Assembly (NCBI RefSeq): GCF_014839805.1
Contig: NC_051136.1
Coordinates: forward strand, 2,480,001-2,544,000
Direction: 5' to 3'
Origin: Manduca sexta
Taxonomy: Eukaryota > Arthropoda > Insecta > Lepidoptera > Sphingidae
DNA: 64,000 bases
The notes below the pieces were generated by a model. That model did not search any database, was not told the DNA's origin, and saw only the letters and a program-made list of their open reading frames with translations. The position numbers and the translations under genes were made by a program. This document shows positions 11,561 through 23,246 of the stretch, piece by piece; position 1 is the first letter of the stretch; every line of letters begins with the position of its first letter.

Positions 11561-11700
11561 TTTTTTTTTTTATTGCCCTAGTAAGCAAACGAGCAAGCAG
11601 TCCACCTGATGGTAAAGAGCATGCGGCGCCCCTGGACTGAAGCAATGCCAGAGACTAAAGCAATGTCAGAAGCACAGCCAAGCCCTTACCTACCGTTATG
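11560..11700 (+). repeat. Dispersed repeat family E, copy 1
   Basis: 'attgccctagtaagcaaacgagcaag...ccacctgatggtaa...ggactgaagcaatgcc...gcacagccaagcccttacctacc'. The same order is seen at 40573-40698. Confidence 0.7.
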
Positions 11701-12815
11701 TTTAAAAACCAGAACAATATTATCCTGATTCAAAAATAAATTAAAACACCGATAATTTTAATTTAACTAGAACTTTTCCATTATGTTTTAGCTAATCATT
11801 TTACTAACAATAAAAACAAAACACACGAAGCAAGTTCTCTTGTGTTTTCTCTAAACGCAATAAACGTTCAATTTTCCAACACACACCATTTGATTCGGGC
11901 AATTGATTCCTTACAAGGGTAGCACTTTATCACACCCATAAAAATAGGGATGGACCAAACAAGTCTATAACGTCTTACTAAATGAATAGTCTACGGAGGG
12001 CCATAAATAAGGCGGGCGGCACACTAGCGAGCAGATAAGCGTGAATCTATTGTGCTTATACGGCACTTGGTGGACCTGTGCCCTTATTGTGCGATTTATA
12101 GCGGCACCTGTGGGAACGGTTAGTCTGCAGCGAGCCTAATGTTCGGATTTGGGACGGTGAAGTTTGTGGTTATTGGTTGGAGTTGTTAGGCCATTTTTAA
12201 CAGTGGTTTTATTTATATTATACTGGGACGAGAAAGTATGTGGCATCATAATGCTTCCACATTTACTCGTCATTATAAAACACATATTATCCCGGGTCGG
12301 GCCGAAACATTTGTGACTGGATATTTCCATCTTAAAAATCACTCAGTCGCAGCTCGGAGTTAGGAAGTTGGTGGTGTGATACTCCCGTGCCTCGGAAAGC
12401 ACGTAAAGACGTTTTTCCTGTGCCTGATCTTTTTCCGGTCATGTCGGATTGTCGTCTCACCGGACTATGAGAGTAAAGAACAGAAGGTGCACCTGGGTAT
12501 TGCACACACACTTGTGCACTATAATATTACCGTACTTGGTTAATCTCCGTTGAGATTGGCCGACATGGCCGTAATTCGGTTAGGAAGTAATCACATATAC
12601 TATAAGCATGTTGAATTGTACTAATATTATACTTAGATCCTAGTCTAGTATTTGAGTCTACATTACGTTCGTCATTATGGTCGGCACGCGCACAAAGTAG
12701 TATACGTGGGTAACTTTTTCGAGTCAAGTAAGTTCTTACTAAGCGTTTCGAGTTAGCTCGAAGGCATTTAAAGTTACCCAGTTAGTTAACTGTCTTCTCA
12801 TCTTATCTCATCTCA
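11700..12815. other. Non-coding stretch
   Basis: No gene supported. Includes a GC-richer patch at 11990-12125 and short chance ORFs on the minus strand (12136-12342, 12527-12727) without domains. Confidence 0.35.
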
Positions 12816-12915
12816 TCAGCCTACTGTCCACTGCTGAACATAGGCCTCCCCTAGAGCGCGCCACGCTGCTCGGTCCTCCGCTCTCCTCATCCAGCGTCCA
12901 CCAACTGTCTTAATC
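12816..12915 (-). pseudogene. RTE-type LINE, C-terminal end of the ORF (truncated)
   Basis: Minus-strand reading gives ..KTVGGRWMRRAEDRAAW then RALGEAYVQQWTVG and a stop at 12816-12818. This ending (AEDR..W..LGEAYVQQW) is characteristic of RTE-clade LINE polyproteins. The 5' truncation is severe; endonuclease and reverse transcriptase are absent. Confidence 0.75.
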
Positions 12916-13287
12916 AGTTAGTAATTCAACGGTACTAAATATAATTTTTATTTAAATAAAAATGTAAAATTAACTTTGACTCAACTCCCTAATTCTCGTA
13001 TAAAATGCTCACAGCGTCGACTCATAGATCATGTAGAATTAGGCGATTATTTCAAATTAAGCACAATACACGACAGAATTGAAGAGGCTTCGTCCTTCAC
13101 AATACGTATATTAATAGAGGCGTATAATCCCGCTGTAATACCGGCGCAAGGGGCAGGAGGTGGCGTGGTGTAGTAAAGAAATGTTTGAAAACGGGAGTAG
13201 ATTTTTACGTCCATAAAGTAATTGTAATTGAAATAAAACTATTTTTCGGTTTTATCGTGGTTTTATTATATTATATTATAATTTTGA

Positions 13288-13616
13288 AGCGGCGATAGCC
13301 TAGTTGGGTGTGGAACGGTATGCCAAGACGAATGTCCGCAGGTTCAAATCCCAAGGGCACACACCTCTGACTTTTCTAAAAAATCATGTGTGTATTCTTT
13401 GTGAATTTATCGTTCGCTTTAACGGTGAAGGAAAACATCGTGAGGAAACCTGCACATCCGAGAAGTTCTCTATAGGAATTTCGAAGGTGTGTGAAGTCTA
13501 CCAATCCGCACTAGGCCAGCGTGGTGGACTAAGGCCTAATCCCTCTCAGTAGTAGAGGAGGCCCGTGTTCAGCAGTGGGCAAGTATATATAATACAGGGC
13601 TGATATTATTATATAT
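13288..13616 (+). repeat. SINE family A, full-length copy
   Basis: Nearly identical to the copy at 10353-10687, with the same box A/box B head, body and 3' core, and a tail running into att/ata repeats. The close match suggests relatively recent activity of the family. Confidence 0.88.
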
Positions 13617-13665
13617 AAACTTGCCCCACCGCTTCGAAGATTTTGCAGCCTTCATGGTCATGGGG
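13617..13665. repeat. Fragment related to the nested insert at 9363-9497
   Basis: 'gcttcgaagattttgcagccttcatgg' is the reverse complement of the core of the insert at 9363-9497. It abuts the SINE tail directly. Confidence 0.6.
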
Positions 13666-14775
13666 GACTTAGATTTTGGTCGTACGAAAAGTCAATTACA
13701 GTGTCATAATTTATTATAATTGTCATTTTTTTTTAGCTGTTGACGGTCATATTTACTCAGAATGAGGTTACAGTATCTTGAAATTGTAATTGAAAATAAT
13801 AAAAATAATTATACCTATGAATGAGAAGATACGAGTTGCTTGATGATAACGCTACGACTGTTTTCATAGAGGTTTAATAATATCCAGGACTTTAATATAC
13901 AAAATATTGCAATAAAGTCGCCCGTTGCTGTAAGAAAGATGTTAAACCTAACAGTGCCCAGTAACCACGATAGCTATCGTGTTATTCTCAAGAGAACCCA
14001 GCAGTATTTGCACACGACTGCTCGCTGTCAGGAAAAGCTGAAGTATTTCTACTCACGCATGGACTGCAACATTCACCTCGTGAAGAATGTACAATTTTGA
14101 TATAACATTGCTCGACCCGGGTTTCGAACCCTTGATCGCCGAGCGGCAGCTTTACCGCAATAAAACTACGCCACCGAAGGAATTGCTATAATATAATATT
14201 ATTCGCATTCATCGATATATATGTACAACGTACTAGATTTGGCGTTCCGAACATTCATTTGTTTAACTCAATTGACCCGCAATCCATTCAAACTGACTTT
14301 AGTATGGTCAATATTGACGGCTTGTGGTTGTGTACGGAGTGACACTCACGATTTAAAAACCCGAGTGTAAGTGTAAACATGGACTTGAATAAAAAAAAAA
14401 TAGTCATATAAGTAAAATTATTTATTGTTCAAGTTAATAAATAGGTCATCACAGTGACGTTTTGGTTGCCATTTTAGTTCAGATTTTGAACAAATAGTTT
14501 ATATGGACGTTTGTATCTATAGAATTATACGTCAATATTCGCATTCCATAATATTCCAGATTCCAAGAATGGGATAATCTCCCACTCCCTCTTTCTATCT
14601 GCACCACACGGAGGAGTAAAGCGTATTAATTTCGCAGAAAGCCGCTAAGAGGATGATCTGCGGTAATTAGAGCTGCACATTGAGCGGTGGCGTGTTGGAA
14701 ACTGTTACAAGACGGGCTTCCTTACACTAAGCGTTTACTTTTCAGTTTCGATTGACTGTGAGTAGTGGGGGTAAT
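13666..14775. other. Non-coding stretch with one SINE head
   Basis: No gene. Contains a tRNA-like SINE head (14108-14180). The rest is AT-rich unique sequence. Confidence 0.4.
14108..14180 (-). repeat. SINE family B, tRNA-like head only
   Basis: The minus strand reads 'ttcggtggcgtagtttta' then 'gggttcgaaacccggg', a box A/box B arrangement like the head of the copy at 17294-17535. It does not fold as a complete tRNA gene and lacks the SINE body. Confidence 0.6.
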
Positions 14776-15133
14776 CGACTATTGGTAGGTCTTTTGTATG
14801 CAAGGTCTGGGTACCACTGCGATGTCTTGCAACCGGTAAGCAGTAGTGTTTATGCACTGTTGTATTCTGATATTGGTGGTAGGTCTTTCGTATTCAAGGT
14901 CTGGGTACCGCTGCGATGTCTTGCGACCGGTAAGGAGTAGTGTTTATGCACTGTTGTATTCTGACTATTGGTGGTAGGTCTTTCGTATTCAAGGTCTGGG
15001 TACCACTGCGATGTCTTGTGACCGGTAAGGAGTAGTGTTTATGCACTGTTGTATTCGACTATTGGTGGTAGGTATTTTGTATGCGAGGTCTGGGTACCAC
15101 CGCGATATCTTGCTACCGCCAGCTATGCACTGT
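14776..15133 (+). repeat. Minisatellite, ~95-bp period, 3.7 copies
   Basis: 'ggtctgggtacc' recurs at about 14803, 14897, 14993 and 15087. Each unit has 'attggtggtaggtctttcgtatt', 'accactgcgatgtcttg', 'accggtaag' and 'agtagtgtttatgcactgttgtattc'. The unit is related to the reversed 3' module of repeat family C (28080-28196). Confidence 0.88.
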
Positions 15134-15750
15134 TGTTTTACAGTTAGATATGAATCGCCTTGTAGATACTGTCAACTTGTTTTCAAAATTGAACGATACG
15201 AAATTACCATTGCTTAACCATCATCACCAAAAGCGTACGAAGCCTCAATAAAATTGAACTAAACTGCAATTAACATTTACTTCTGGTTAACACAAACCAC
15301 GTTACTTACAATACCCGTTTATACCACACAAATTCATTTTCTCTGTTTATACGAGCATACATTACGGACAGACTCCGAGTTTATCGCCGGTCTTAACCAG
15401 GAGATATGCAAGCTAGTTGAATTAAGACGCCTTACCCGCATACATCGTGGAAATTATTGCGGTGCTGTGATTTTGATTTGGTGTTTTGTTTAGTTGATGC
15501 CTTTAAAGTTAGCCGTAAATTTATTGAGCTCGGTGCCTTCTGAATGTGAGCTATGGTTGCTGCTGAGCTCTGCGTAGAATTGCTCTTTCGACCTTTTCGC
15601 CTTAGTTAAGGAATACTGCCCATTATGCTCCAATTATTTGAAACGGGCATTTATTTGACTGTTATTATTTAAATACTTTACAGCACTCATTTTTCCATGT
15701 TAAATTCCCAATTTCCTGCTAACTTTTACCGCTTCTTCGTCGATAGTAAT
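15134..15750. other. Non-coding stretch
   Basis: No gene or repeat recognised. Slightly GC-richer around 15350-15450. Confidence 0.4.
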
Positions 15751-15751
15751 A

Positions 15752-15850
15752 TCATCATCATCATCCACAACCTATAGAGTCCCACTGCTGGGTATAGGCC
15801 TCTCTCACATCATGCCATCTTTTTCGGTCCCAAGCCAATTGCATCCAGGT
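15752..15850 (-). pseudogene. LINE C-terminal stub (RTE-like)
   Basis: Minus strand reads WMQLAWDRKRWHDV then REAYTQQWDSIGCG-stop, followed by (gat)n on that strand. The pattern matches RTE-type C-termini but differs in residues from the copy at 12816, suggesting another subfamily. Confidence 0.65.
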
Positions 15851-16048
15851 TCGATATAATAATATAATATATTAAGCCGAGGAGTTTAAACGCGCTAATC
15901 TCAGGAATTGCTAAACTGATTTTGATACTTTTTCCACTAAAAGACATCTGACTGCTATAGGTTATTTTTTATCTCGGGAAAATATAAAGCGGGACTTTTA
16001 TCCTGATAAACAATTTTTTCCGTGGGCGTAACCGCGAGCATAAGCTAG
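15851..16048 (+). mobile_element. Helitron, short non-autonomous copy
   Basis: Degraded 5' TCGATATAATAATATAATAT, interior 'gaggagtttaaacgcgctaatctcagg' and 'gcgggacttttatcctg', and 3' accgcgagcataagCTAG|T. Same group as the element at 2507 but without the tandem array. Confidence 0.75.
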
Positions 16049-17085
16049 TTTAGTATAAAAGGTTTAAAAACAGTGCCTACTTTCTCCAGCTCTTATTCCA
16101 ATTATGTGTTTGCCCTCACTATGGTATATCTGAAATTCAATAGTATCCAATGATAAAAAAGACATCTAGTAACTGTAAACAAAGACGAAACATTTCAAAA
16201 TTACAAATTCGTATTAAATTATACGCCTATTTAGATACCGCATTTCAAAGACCAAGAAAAATATTGACAAATTGGTAAACTTAAACACGGCAATGAACAA
16301 AAAGAAAGAGGCATTCGCGTTTAAGAATACATCCATAAAACAAGTTTACGTTACTAAAATGAAGCGTAATAAAAGTGGTAAGTTACCAATCCCTTAAAAT
16401 TGTTTTAAAAACTTAGTATAATTGGTTTGACTTAAAATTATAATGCACACAAATTAAAAGTGGACGCATCAAAGAGCATTCGGCTTCAAACGAACCCGAA
16501 TCTAATTTGGTGTTATTTTTTTTTATTAAAAATATTTGAACCCACCTTTCTCGCGTGCAATAGTTTTTGCACGGTGATATACATTAAATATTTGAAGAGC
16601 CTCTTCAGTGTGCTACGTTGGTTAATTTATTAGCTCGGAATGACCTAGTTTGGACCATTGAGATTGACTTTTTAAATGTTTTTATTGATCTTTTTTGAGT
16701 AGTTAATGGTAGAGATATTTTCAAAGTTTTTCTTATTTACTACAGCGATAAAGATTCGTATTTTAGGAGTCCTACCAGCACCAATAATTGAGTTGCCTTG
16801 TCTTTAATAATCAACCACACAAACTCTTGAGAATTCATTAAAAAATACATGAAATGACTTTTTTTATTTATTTATTTATTTTATTTTATTGGAAAACCAA
16901 CAGCCAAAATACAATTATAATAAGGTAACAAAATAGAAAGAAACGAATGGCCATTTACAGGTTTTCATGGATAGGTAACAGAATCACTTATAATTAAATG
17001 AACGGGTGAGTGTGGAAGAATATGATGTATGTATATCGTATTTATGATGAAGTAATAAGATAGATAGATTAATAATATGATAAAA
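16049..17085. other. AT-rich non-coding stretch; LINE-like tail at 16862-16935
   Basis: No gene. At 16862-16935 the sequence tttatttatttattttattttattgg followed by 'aaccaacagcc' resembles a reversed LINE A-rich tail with the ggctgt terminus. Confidence 0.4.
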
Positions 17086-17087
17086 AT

Positions 17088-17200
17088 ATTAATCTTGTAT
17101 TATATATTGTCCTATTGCTGGGCACGGGCTTTCTCGACTACTGTAAGGGGTAAGGCCTTAGTCCACCACGCTGACCTAGTGAAGATAAACAGACTTCACA
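17088..17200 (-). repeat. SINE family A, 3' half
   Basis: 'attgctgggcacgggctttct', 'aaggccttagtccaccacgctgacctagtg' and 'cagacttcaca' are the reversed 3' body of the SINE at 10353-10687. Confidence 0.75.
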
Positions 17201-17293
17201 TTATCTTAGAAATTATTTTGAAGACTTCTTTCTTACTGGTAGAGAATGCCTTCAGCATTAAGTCCACCTTTACACATTTTTGTATAGAAAGTA

Positions 17294-17535
17294 CAACAGC
17301 CTTGGTGGCGTACTTGTACTGTATGCGGGATATAGCAGCGTCTGAGGTCCTGGGTTCGAATCCCGGGTTGGGCAAAGTGATATTTGAGTTTTCTGCTCAG
17401 TATCAGCCCCGAGTCTGGAATTTGCGCCCGATATGTCGATAGGCTCGCCCCCTATCACATCATGGGACGGAACACACTTGGTGAAAAGTGGGTGCCTGCA
17501 CTTCAACATACCCCTTTGGGGTTAAACGCGTGACG
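17294..17535 (+). repeat. SINE family B (tRNA-like head)
   Basis: Head 'ggtggcgtacttgtactg' and box B 'gggttcgaatcccgggt'. Body 'ctgctcagtatcagccccgagtctggaatttg', 'cgataggctcgccccctatcacatcatggg' and 'ggtgaaaagtgggtgc'. Best copy of this family in the window. Confidence 0.8.
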
Positions 17536-17944
17536 TTTGTTTGTTTCATTTTGTATAGAAAGTTTGTAAATAAATAAAATATAAAAGAACAGCGAAAAAG
17601 ACCTTTTGATTTTATCGTAATTATTTCGTTATCCGTGAACCAACGCAATTCATGCTTCACTTTATTATATACCTCCACCTTCTATTTTAATTAACGAAAT
17701 TAGGCCCCGAAGGCAATGAAATTATATTTTGATTATGTAAGCAGAGGGCAAATCTTTATCGTTTCTTAACGCGAAATTATGGCAATCGCCGTGTGGAAAT
17801 TATTTGCAAAGTTGATTATAAATGGAATATTTTTTTTATGTTCGAAGCTATTGAGCTACTGTCTTGGATTCATTTGAATTTCAAAGTAGATGTTTTTGTA
17901 AAAAAAAAAAATGTTGTGATGAATTTTGGTAGGATCAAGGGAGT

Positions 17945-18033
17945 GAATTATCGTTTGCTTAAACAGTGAAGCAAAACATCGCGACCATTTGCAGACCTGA
18001 GAAGTGTTCTACAAGAATTTCGAGGGTGTGTGT
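17945..18033 (+). repeat. SINE family A, middle fragment
   Basis: 'gaattatcgtttgcttaaacagtgaagcaaaacatcgcga' and 'gcagacctgagaag' match the SINE body. It may belong with 18263-18404 as one copy interrupted by ~230 bp. Confidence 0.6.
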
Positions 18034-18262
18034 TGACGATTTTTATTATTATTTATTTATTTAAATTAGAACGGATAAACCAATTACACTAATTAAGTTA
18101 ATAATTACAACAAATAACTACAGTAAAATATGTACTTGATTATATAAAATATGCGGTATCATGAATTAATTTCACAATAATGCCAACATTCATACTGGAT
18201 CACGTTTCAAACAGCCGAAAACACGCCAAAATCTGGTGCACTGTTAAGGAGGTTATTAAGAG

Positions 18263-18404
18263 CGTTGAGAGTGTGTGTGAAGTCTGTCAATCCACACTAG
18301 ACCAGCGTGGTAAACTAAGACCTCTATCCCTAATCCATCTCAGTAGTAGAAGAGGCCCGTGCCGCGTATTGGACAGTATATAATACAGGGCTGATATTAT
18401 TATT
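18263..18404 (+). repeat. SINE family A, 3' fragment
   Basis: 'gtgtgtgaagtctgtcaatccacactagaccagcgtgg', then the 'ctcagtagtag' block and an 'aatacagggctgatatta' tail. Confidence 0.75.
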
Positions 18405-19066
18405 CGGCACAAAATGTATGTTACGGATATCAGATGCGAATATCATCTTAATTAATTACCCATTAAGTTAATTAATTGATAGGAGCATTGATATAATGAA
18501 ACGCTCAATTGATCGTTTAATTAATTAATAATATATTTAATTATTAATTTTGCCGTCAAAGTGTTATGCTGCTATAGTTGGATGCGAAGCTGTTCACTCG
18601 ATTGTGAATCGTGAATTCTACAGGCGAATTGTCTGTTTTCGTTGTTTGGTTTATGGTGATAATTTCTTTAGTATTATTAAAGAAATATTACAGCTAAAAT
18701 TAACACTTAAGTAATTACAGATGGCTAATGACATATAGGTACTGGTAAAATTGAGGGATGTTTGTTTGAGAGCTAAGTATTTTGGAAGATTTACATAGTT
18801 TAATAAACTTTATGTTTAGATGTAATTATAGTACTTTGTATAAGGAATAAAATAAAAATATAAATACAAAATTATAGATCAACAGCTGAAAGTGAGTACA
18901 CAAAATAAGATATCTTGAACTACTTACTCCCTTACAACATACATTAATCTTTTTATAAATCATAAAGTTTTGATCTGGGAACTTTATAATTCTTATGAAA
19001 AATATGAACTGGATTCTTTGAATATTAATGAAAAAGATAATATTGATAATACTAAGGCCAATAATA
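18405..19066. other. AT-rich non-coding stretch
   Basis: Contains clustered TTAATTAA-like AT palindromes (18450-18550). No gene. Confidence 0.4.
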
Positions 19067-19345
19067 AGCGGCGACAGCCTAGTTGGGTGTTGAATGGATT
19101 GCCGAGACAAATGTCCGCATGTTCAAATCCCAAGGGCACACATTTTTGACCTTTCTAAAAAATACTTTGAAGAAAAACATTGTGCGGAATCCTGCATACC
19201 TGAGAAGTTTTCTATAAGAATTCTGAGGATCTGTGAAGTTTACCAATCCGCACTAGGCCTTGACGGACTAAGGCCTAATCCCTCTCAGTAGTAGGGGAGG
19301 CCCGTGCTCAGCAGTGGGACACTATAATACAGGGCCAATACTGAT
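19067..19345 (+). repeat. SINE family A, internally deleted copy
   Basis: Head 'agcggcgacagcctagttgggtg' and box B 'gttcaaatccc' present. About 50 bp of body is missing after 'cctttctaaaaaa'. The 3' core 'cccgtgctcagcagtggg' is intact. Confidence 0.8.
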
Positions 19346-19349
19346 ATCG

Positions 19350-19530
19350 AGAGACTTTCCCGCCCTCACACCCACCACTACAACTCCTGTAAGCCAGGAT
19401 CAGCAGTGGCACGCATTTTATGACACCGAGCAGTGAAGCTCGGCGAGTCTCAGAGAAAACTAATATGTCATTATCCCGCAACGAAATTAATCAAATAGAA
19501 AGATAGTGAGGAGTTGAAAATATTAATTGT
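19350..19530 (+). repeat. Unnamed 181-bp repeat, copy 1
   Basis: Matches 55720-55900 in reverse orientation almost throughout, including 'gccctcacacccacca', 'tcagcagtggcacgcatttta' and 'tgtcattatcccgcaacgaaatta'. No family name recognised, and it begins at the SINE tail. Confidence 0.8.
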
Positions 19531-20404
19531 CCACTTCCCTCCATAGCAATGCGGGTGACTAAATCATGATCAAAGAGGCATTTTAACCTCAAGGATAGGG
19601 ACGTTTACAACTAGATAAGCTAGTTATAAAGCACCACGGATAAAATTAAAAGAAAGGGTCCTATCACATGAGCTGTTAGATTTGATTATAGTAGGCATGG
19701 CAAAAACGCCGGAAAGCACGGAAATTCCGTCTAGTCTCTATAAGGTCCATGTACTATACAACTCCAGATGTTATTTGCATACTGTTCAATATGATGTTGC
19801 GCTCTTCAATCAATACTGATATCGTAAACCATCACCACAATCCACAATTAAACATAACATATTAACAAGTAGTTACTGTAGCGTTCTAATTTGACTTCAT
19901 TCGAAGCATCGCTAGCAACCACTTAATACCAACAAAGACGGGAAATGGAACTTGGAAAGAAATCAACCCGGCAACTTCCTACTTTCTGTGTTAACAAGAA
20001 AACTATTAGCAATTATCAGTAGCCGAGCGTTTCAATCAATTTACAAGTCGAAAACAAAGTGTTTCAGCAAATACGAAAACCACTTTAGCGAGACGTTCAC
20101 TATAATTCCTATCTCGTTAACAACAGAGTCGATTGTTGATTGTTCTGACTTGTCGTTATCGTTGTGAATAGAAAGAACACGGTTCCGCTCGTGACAGGCT
20201 CGCAATTTTCATCCTTTTATGGTGCTTTAAATGTTACGACGGGACGGGGCTTGTTGTGTGAATTTTTAATTTGTACCACTTTAATTGCCGTTTCCTTTCT
20301 TGTTTGTATTGTTGATAGCGCCAAATTCGGTTTCAAAGGTTTTGATAGAATGTCTGATGTTACAAGTATTAGATTTGATAAAGTTATATATATAATCTAC
20401 ATAG
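19531..20404. other. Non-coding stretch
   Basis: Two adjoining chance ORFs (19952-20167, 20164-20499) on the plus strand have no domain or codon bias. The second runs into a family D fragment, so it is not a gene. Confidence 0.35.
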
Positions 20405-20502
20405 TTTTTTTTTTTACGAATGCGGCAACGCGTCCAATAGATTGTTTACTAACGGGAGATGATTATTTCTTGCCAGTTAAGACAATTATGCCGGACTAAT
20501 AT
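20405..20502 (+). repeat. Dispersed repeat family D, partial copy
   Basis: 'tttttttacgaatgcggcaac', 'tccaatagattgtttactaacgggagatgatta' and 'acaattatgccgg' follow the family order. Confidence 0.5.
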
Positions 20503-20857
20503 TGGTATTAATTTTTATTCACTTATAAATAAAATTGGATAAAAATAGAGTAAGTTTTTTAAGTTACCCTACTATTATAAGTTGTCCTAATTTTTCAACA
20601 TTATAGGATTTTTTGTTTAATCAAATTTAACAAAAAAGAAACGAATAAGCATCTAAAAGTAATATATCTTTGCTAAAAATATAACGTACTGCAACGTACA
20701 AGTAACTGGAACGAAGTGCTTCTAATGTATTATAATTTAGTCTTAAAATTGTCTTTGTTACAAAATCATGATCAACGGTGTGTACGTGACTGAGTCTTTA
20801 GAGTGTATAGTAACTCGTACCCCTTCTACTACATCTGTATCAGCAAATTGTTATATA

Positions 20858-21080
20858 CTAGGTGTTGCTCGCGACTTCACCTGCGGGAAAAGCCTTTGAC
20901 GCTATAATAATCCCCAAACAAGTGTAGTGATAGTATTTAGTAAATTAAAATATTTTCTACTAAAGAAATAACGGGGGAAAGGTACCCTATATGTTAACTT
21001 AGGATATGGTCTACCTTTGTGCTAAATTTTATCAGAATCGGTTCAGCGCTTACCGCGTTTAGTCGAAAATATAAAATATA
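20858..21080 (-). mobile_element. Helitron fragment
   Basis: Left edge 'CTAGgtgttgctcgcgacttcacc' is a reversed Helitron 3' end. 'ggatatggtctacctttgtgc' and 'aatcggttcagc' are typical interior blocks. The 5' end is not recognisable. Confidence 0.5.
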
Positions 21081-21411
21081 TTTTTACAAAAACCTATAAT
21101 GTTATTTAAAAAGTTATTATCTATTTATTACCATATTTTCATGTGATAAAAATATATTTTGTGAAGCCAACGACCTATGTTAATATAAGTTCGTCATAAT
21201 CTTGTATTTCTTGCAAACTCTCACAAAGTTATTTCATTAATTTTGTTGACACTAAAAATACCTAATTATAATTAGAGGTATATGAAGTATTTTAATTAAA
21301 CTTCTCCAAATTAAGCGGATATCATTTGAAAAGAATTTATTTCGGAACACTTGTCTACTTATTAAATTGCATGGAAACTTGTTGATTGGAAGTTCTTAGT
21401 TAAATAATCTT

Positions 21412-21680
21412 ACTTTCCCACTGCTGGGCACAGGCCTCCTCTACTATTAAGAGGGATTAGAGCTTAGTCCATCACGCTGGCCTAGTGCGAATTGGTAGAC
21501 TACACACACCCTCAATTCCTATAGGGAATTTCTCCTGTATGCAGGTTTCCTCAAATTTTTTCCTGCACCGTTAAACCGATAATTCACAAAGAATACAAAT
21601 ATAATTTAAGAAAAGTCAGTGATATGTGCCCTTGAGTTTGTAATCTGCGGACATTCGCCTCGGCAGTCCAACCCAACTTT
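21412..21680 (-). repeat. SINE family A, near full-length
   Basis: Reversed copy running from 'cccactgctgggcacaggcctcctctacta' through 'gcaggtttcctc' to the head remnant 'cggcagtccaacccaact'. The head is truncated before box A and the body is diverged. Confidence 0.75.
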
Positions 21681-21884
21681 AAATTTAATTCTTAATTGAA
21701 ATTAAAGCATGAGTTGATCGAAGACTATAGAAGGCAATGAACTTTATTATCGAATTATACCCATATATATCCATCATTCATCATTATTGTAATACTTGTT
21801 TTACTAAAACGTAATCTTGTATTATAGTAGTCTTTAATACGGTTGAAAATGATCTAAACAGACAGCGGTTTGACCCTCTCCCAA

Positions 21885-21965
21885 CATTGTCGACGTCCAT
21901 AGGCGTTGGTCATGACTTTCCATCAGAAAGGCCGTTAGTTCGCCTCTCTTCGGTGACAATAAACA
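21885..21965 (-). repeat. Dispersed repeat family E-like fragment
   Basis: Reversed 'cgacgtccataggcgttggtcatgactttccatcag' corresponds to the 'ctgatggtaagcaatcaccgcccatgaacat' block of the copy at 42775-42960. Confidence 0.5.
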
Positions 21966-22044
21966 AAAAATACTCAAAGTATACAGACCATGAATTTCAC
22001 AAATACACATCATCAAAAATGTTGCAACCAGCCGAAACATATGG

Positions 22045-23160
22045 CTAGATATAAAGTTTCGACAGTCGTTTCCAGAAGAAAGATCCAGTTACGACCTCTT
22101 TCACATGCAAAATATAAACAACCCACGTGAAACTGAATAATGCACTAGAAATATCCCTAGAATAGATGCAAAAAGCGAATTCAAACGATAAAAAGCGAGT
22201 GCAAAATTTCGTTACTATAAAAATACGGCGAAAAAATACACGTAAATATTTTTTGACTTTTCCGTTCCGCTCGGAGTGCAAATCTATTTCGACTTAATTT
22301 TTTATTGAAAATATTCCACTATGTTTTTGTATTATGATAAAATACTTATGTGCATATATGTTGGTATAAATAATTTTATTGATAGACATTTTTTATTTAA
22401 TTGGAAGGCAAGACGGACTTCCGTTTAGAGCAGGAAAAATATTTCCACTGTCTTGAACATTTACATCATCTGATAACTCAAGGTTAAATATACTTATACA
22501 GTTTGACTAATTCACTAGCAACAATTTCAATAAATTTAGAAAACAAGATTTTACAACATTCGATAGAGATAACTTTTTAAATACTTAGTAGTCCTTGTAT
22601 GTGTCTTTTGTTTTTAATTGCCATTAGAGTGTATGTGTATCATTTTGCAAATTATCCTTTTTTATCACAAATAGTGCATGTTGTGACTGCCTTAAGAAAG
22701 TGTTACTCTTATATTTTTTAATATTGTTTTTCTTTTATTTAGTGTAAGCAACATTGTAACAACTACTGGCTGTCCTAAATAAATAAAATAAAATAAAGTA
22801 CCCAGGCGTTCTAGTAAAAACAGAAACCAATACACGTCAAATGAAGTCGTCAAATTCCAATAGCAGGTTTATATAGGATGCTCTTCGCTAGATTATGATG
22901 TGGCGGCCCCTCGCGTTCGTATGACGTGTGATTGGGTCGTCAGGAAGAAAATCGCACCGACACGGAATCGATCACGCGACGAGGCCGCGACGATTGACTG
23001 ACGGAATGTTGATATGGGGATGCAGACGTGCGACTTTATTGACGATTTTAAATTGCGACAAATCAACTGCGTGCATACTCAGTGGAGAAGTTAGGTGGAT
23101 TGCGATTAATATGATATTTACTAGTGTCTCAAAGTTAGGATGTTGTTCGCGATTTATTAG
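22045..23160. other. Non-coding stretch; LINE-like A-rich tail near 22765-22800
   Basis: 'ggctgtcctaaataaataaaataaaataaag' at 22769-22799 looks like a LINE 3' tail. A GC-richer patch lies at 22895-23010. Short ORFs lack domains. Confidence 0.35.
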
Positions 23161-23187
23161 TTTGAACGTTTTATGTGCATGATATGT

Positions 23188-23246
23188 TACTAGGCCTATG
23201 TTCAGCAGTGGACAGCTGTAGGCTGATGATGATGATGATGATAATA
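23188..23246 (+). repeat. RTE-type LINE C-terminal stub
   Basis: Reads AYVQQWTAVG-stop followed by (gat)n, the same ending as at 12816 and 33062. Confidence 0.65.

Noticed and set aside
14752..15217. Two repeat-containing ORFs
   Set aside because: They are translations of the 95-bp minisatellite. The period is not a multiple of three and the frames break between units.
17310..17372. Possible tRNA gene (gggttcgaatcccgggt)
   Set aside because: It is the head of a second SINE family, with the SINE body continuing downstream and other copies in the window.
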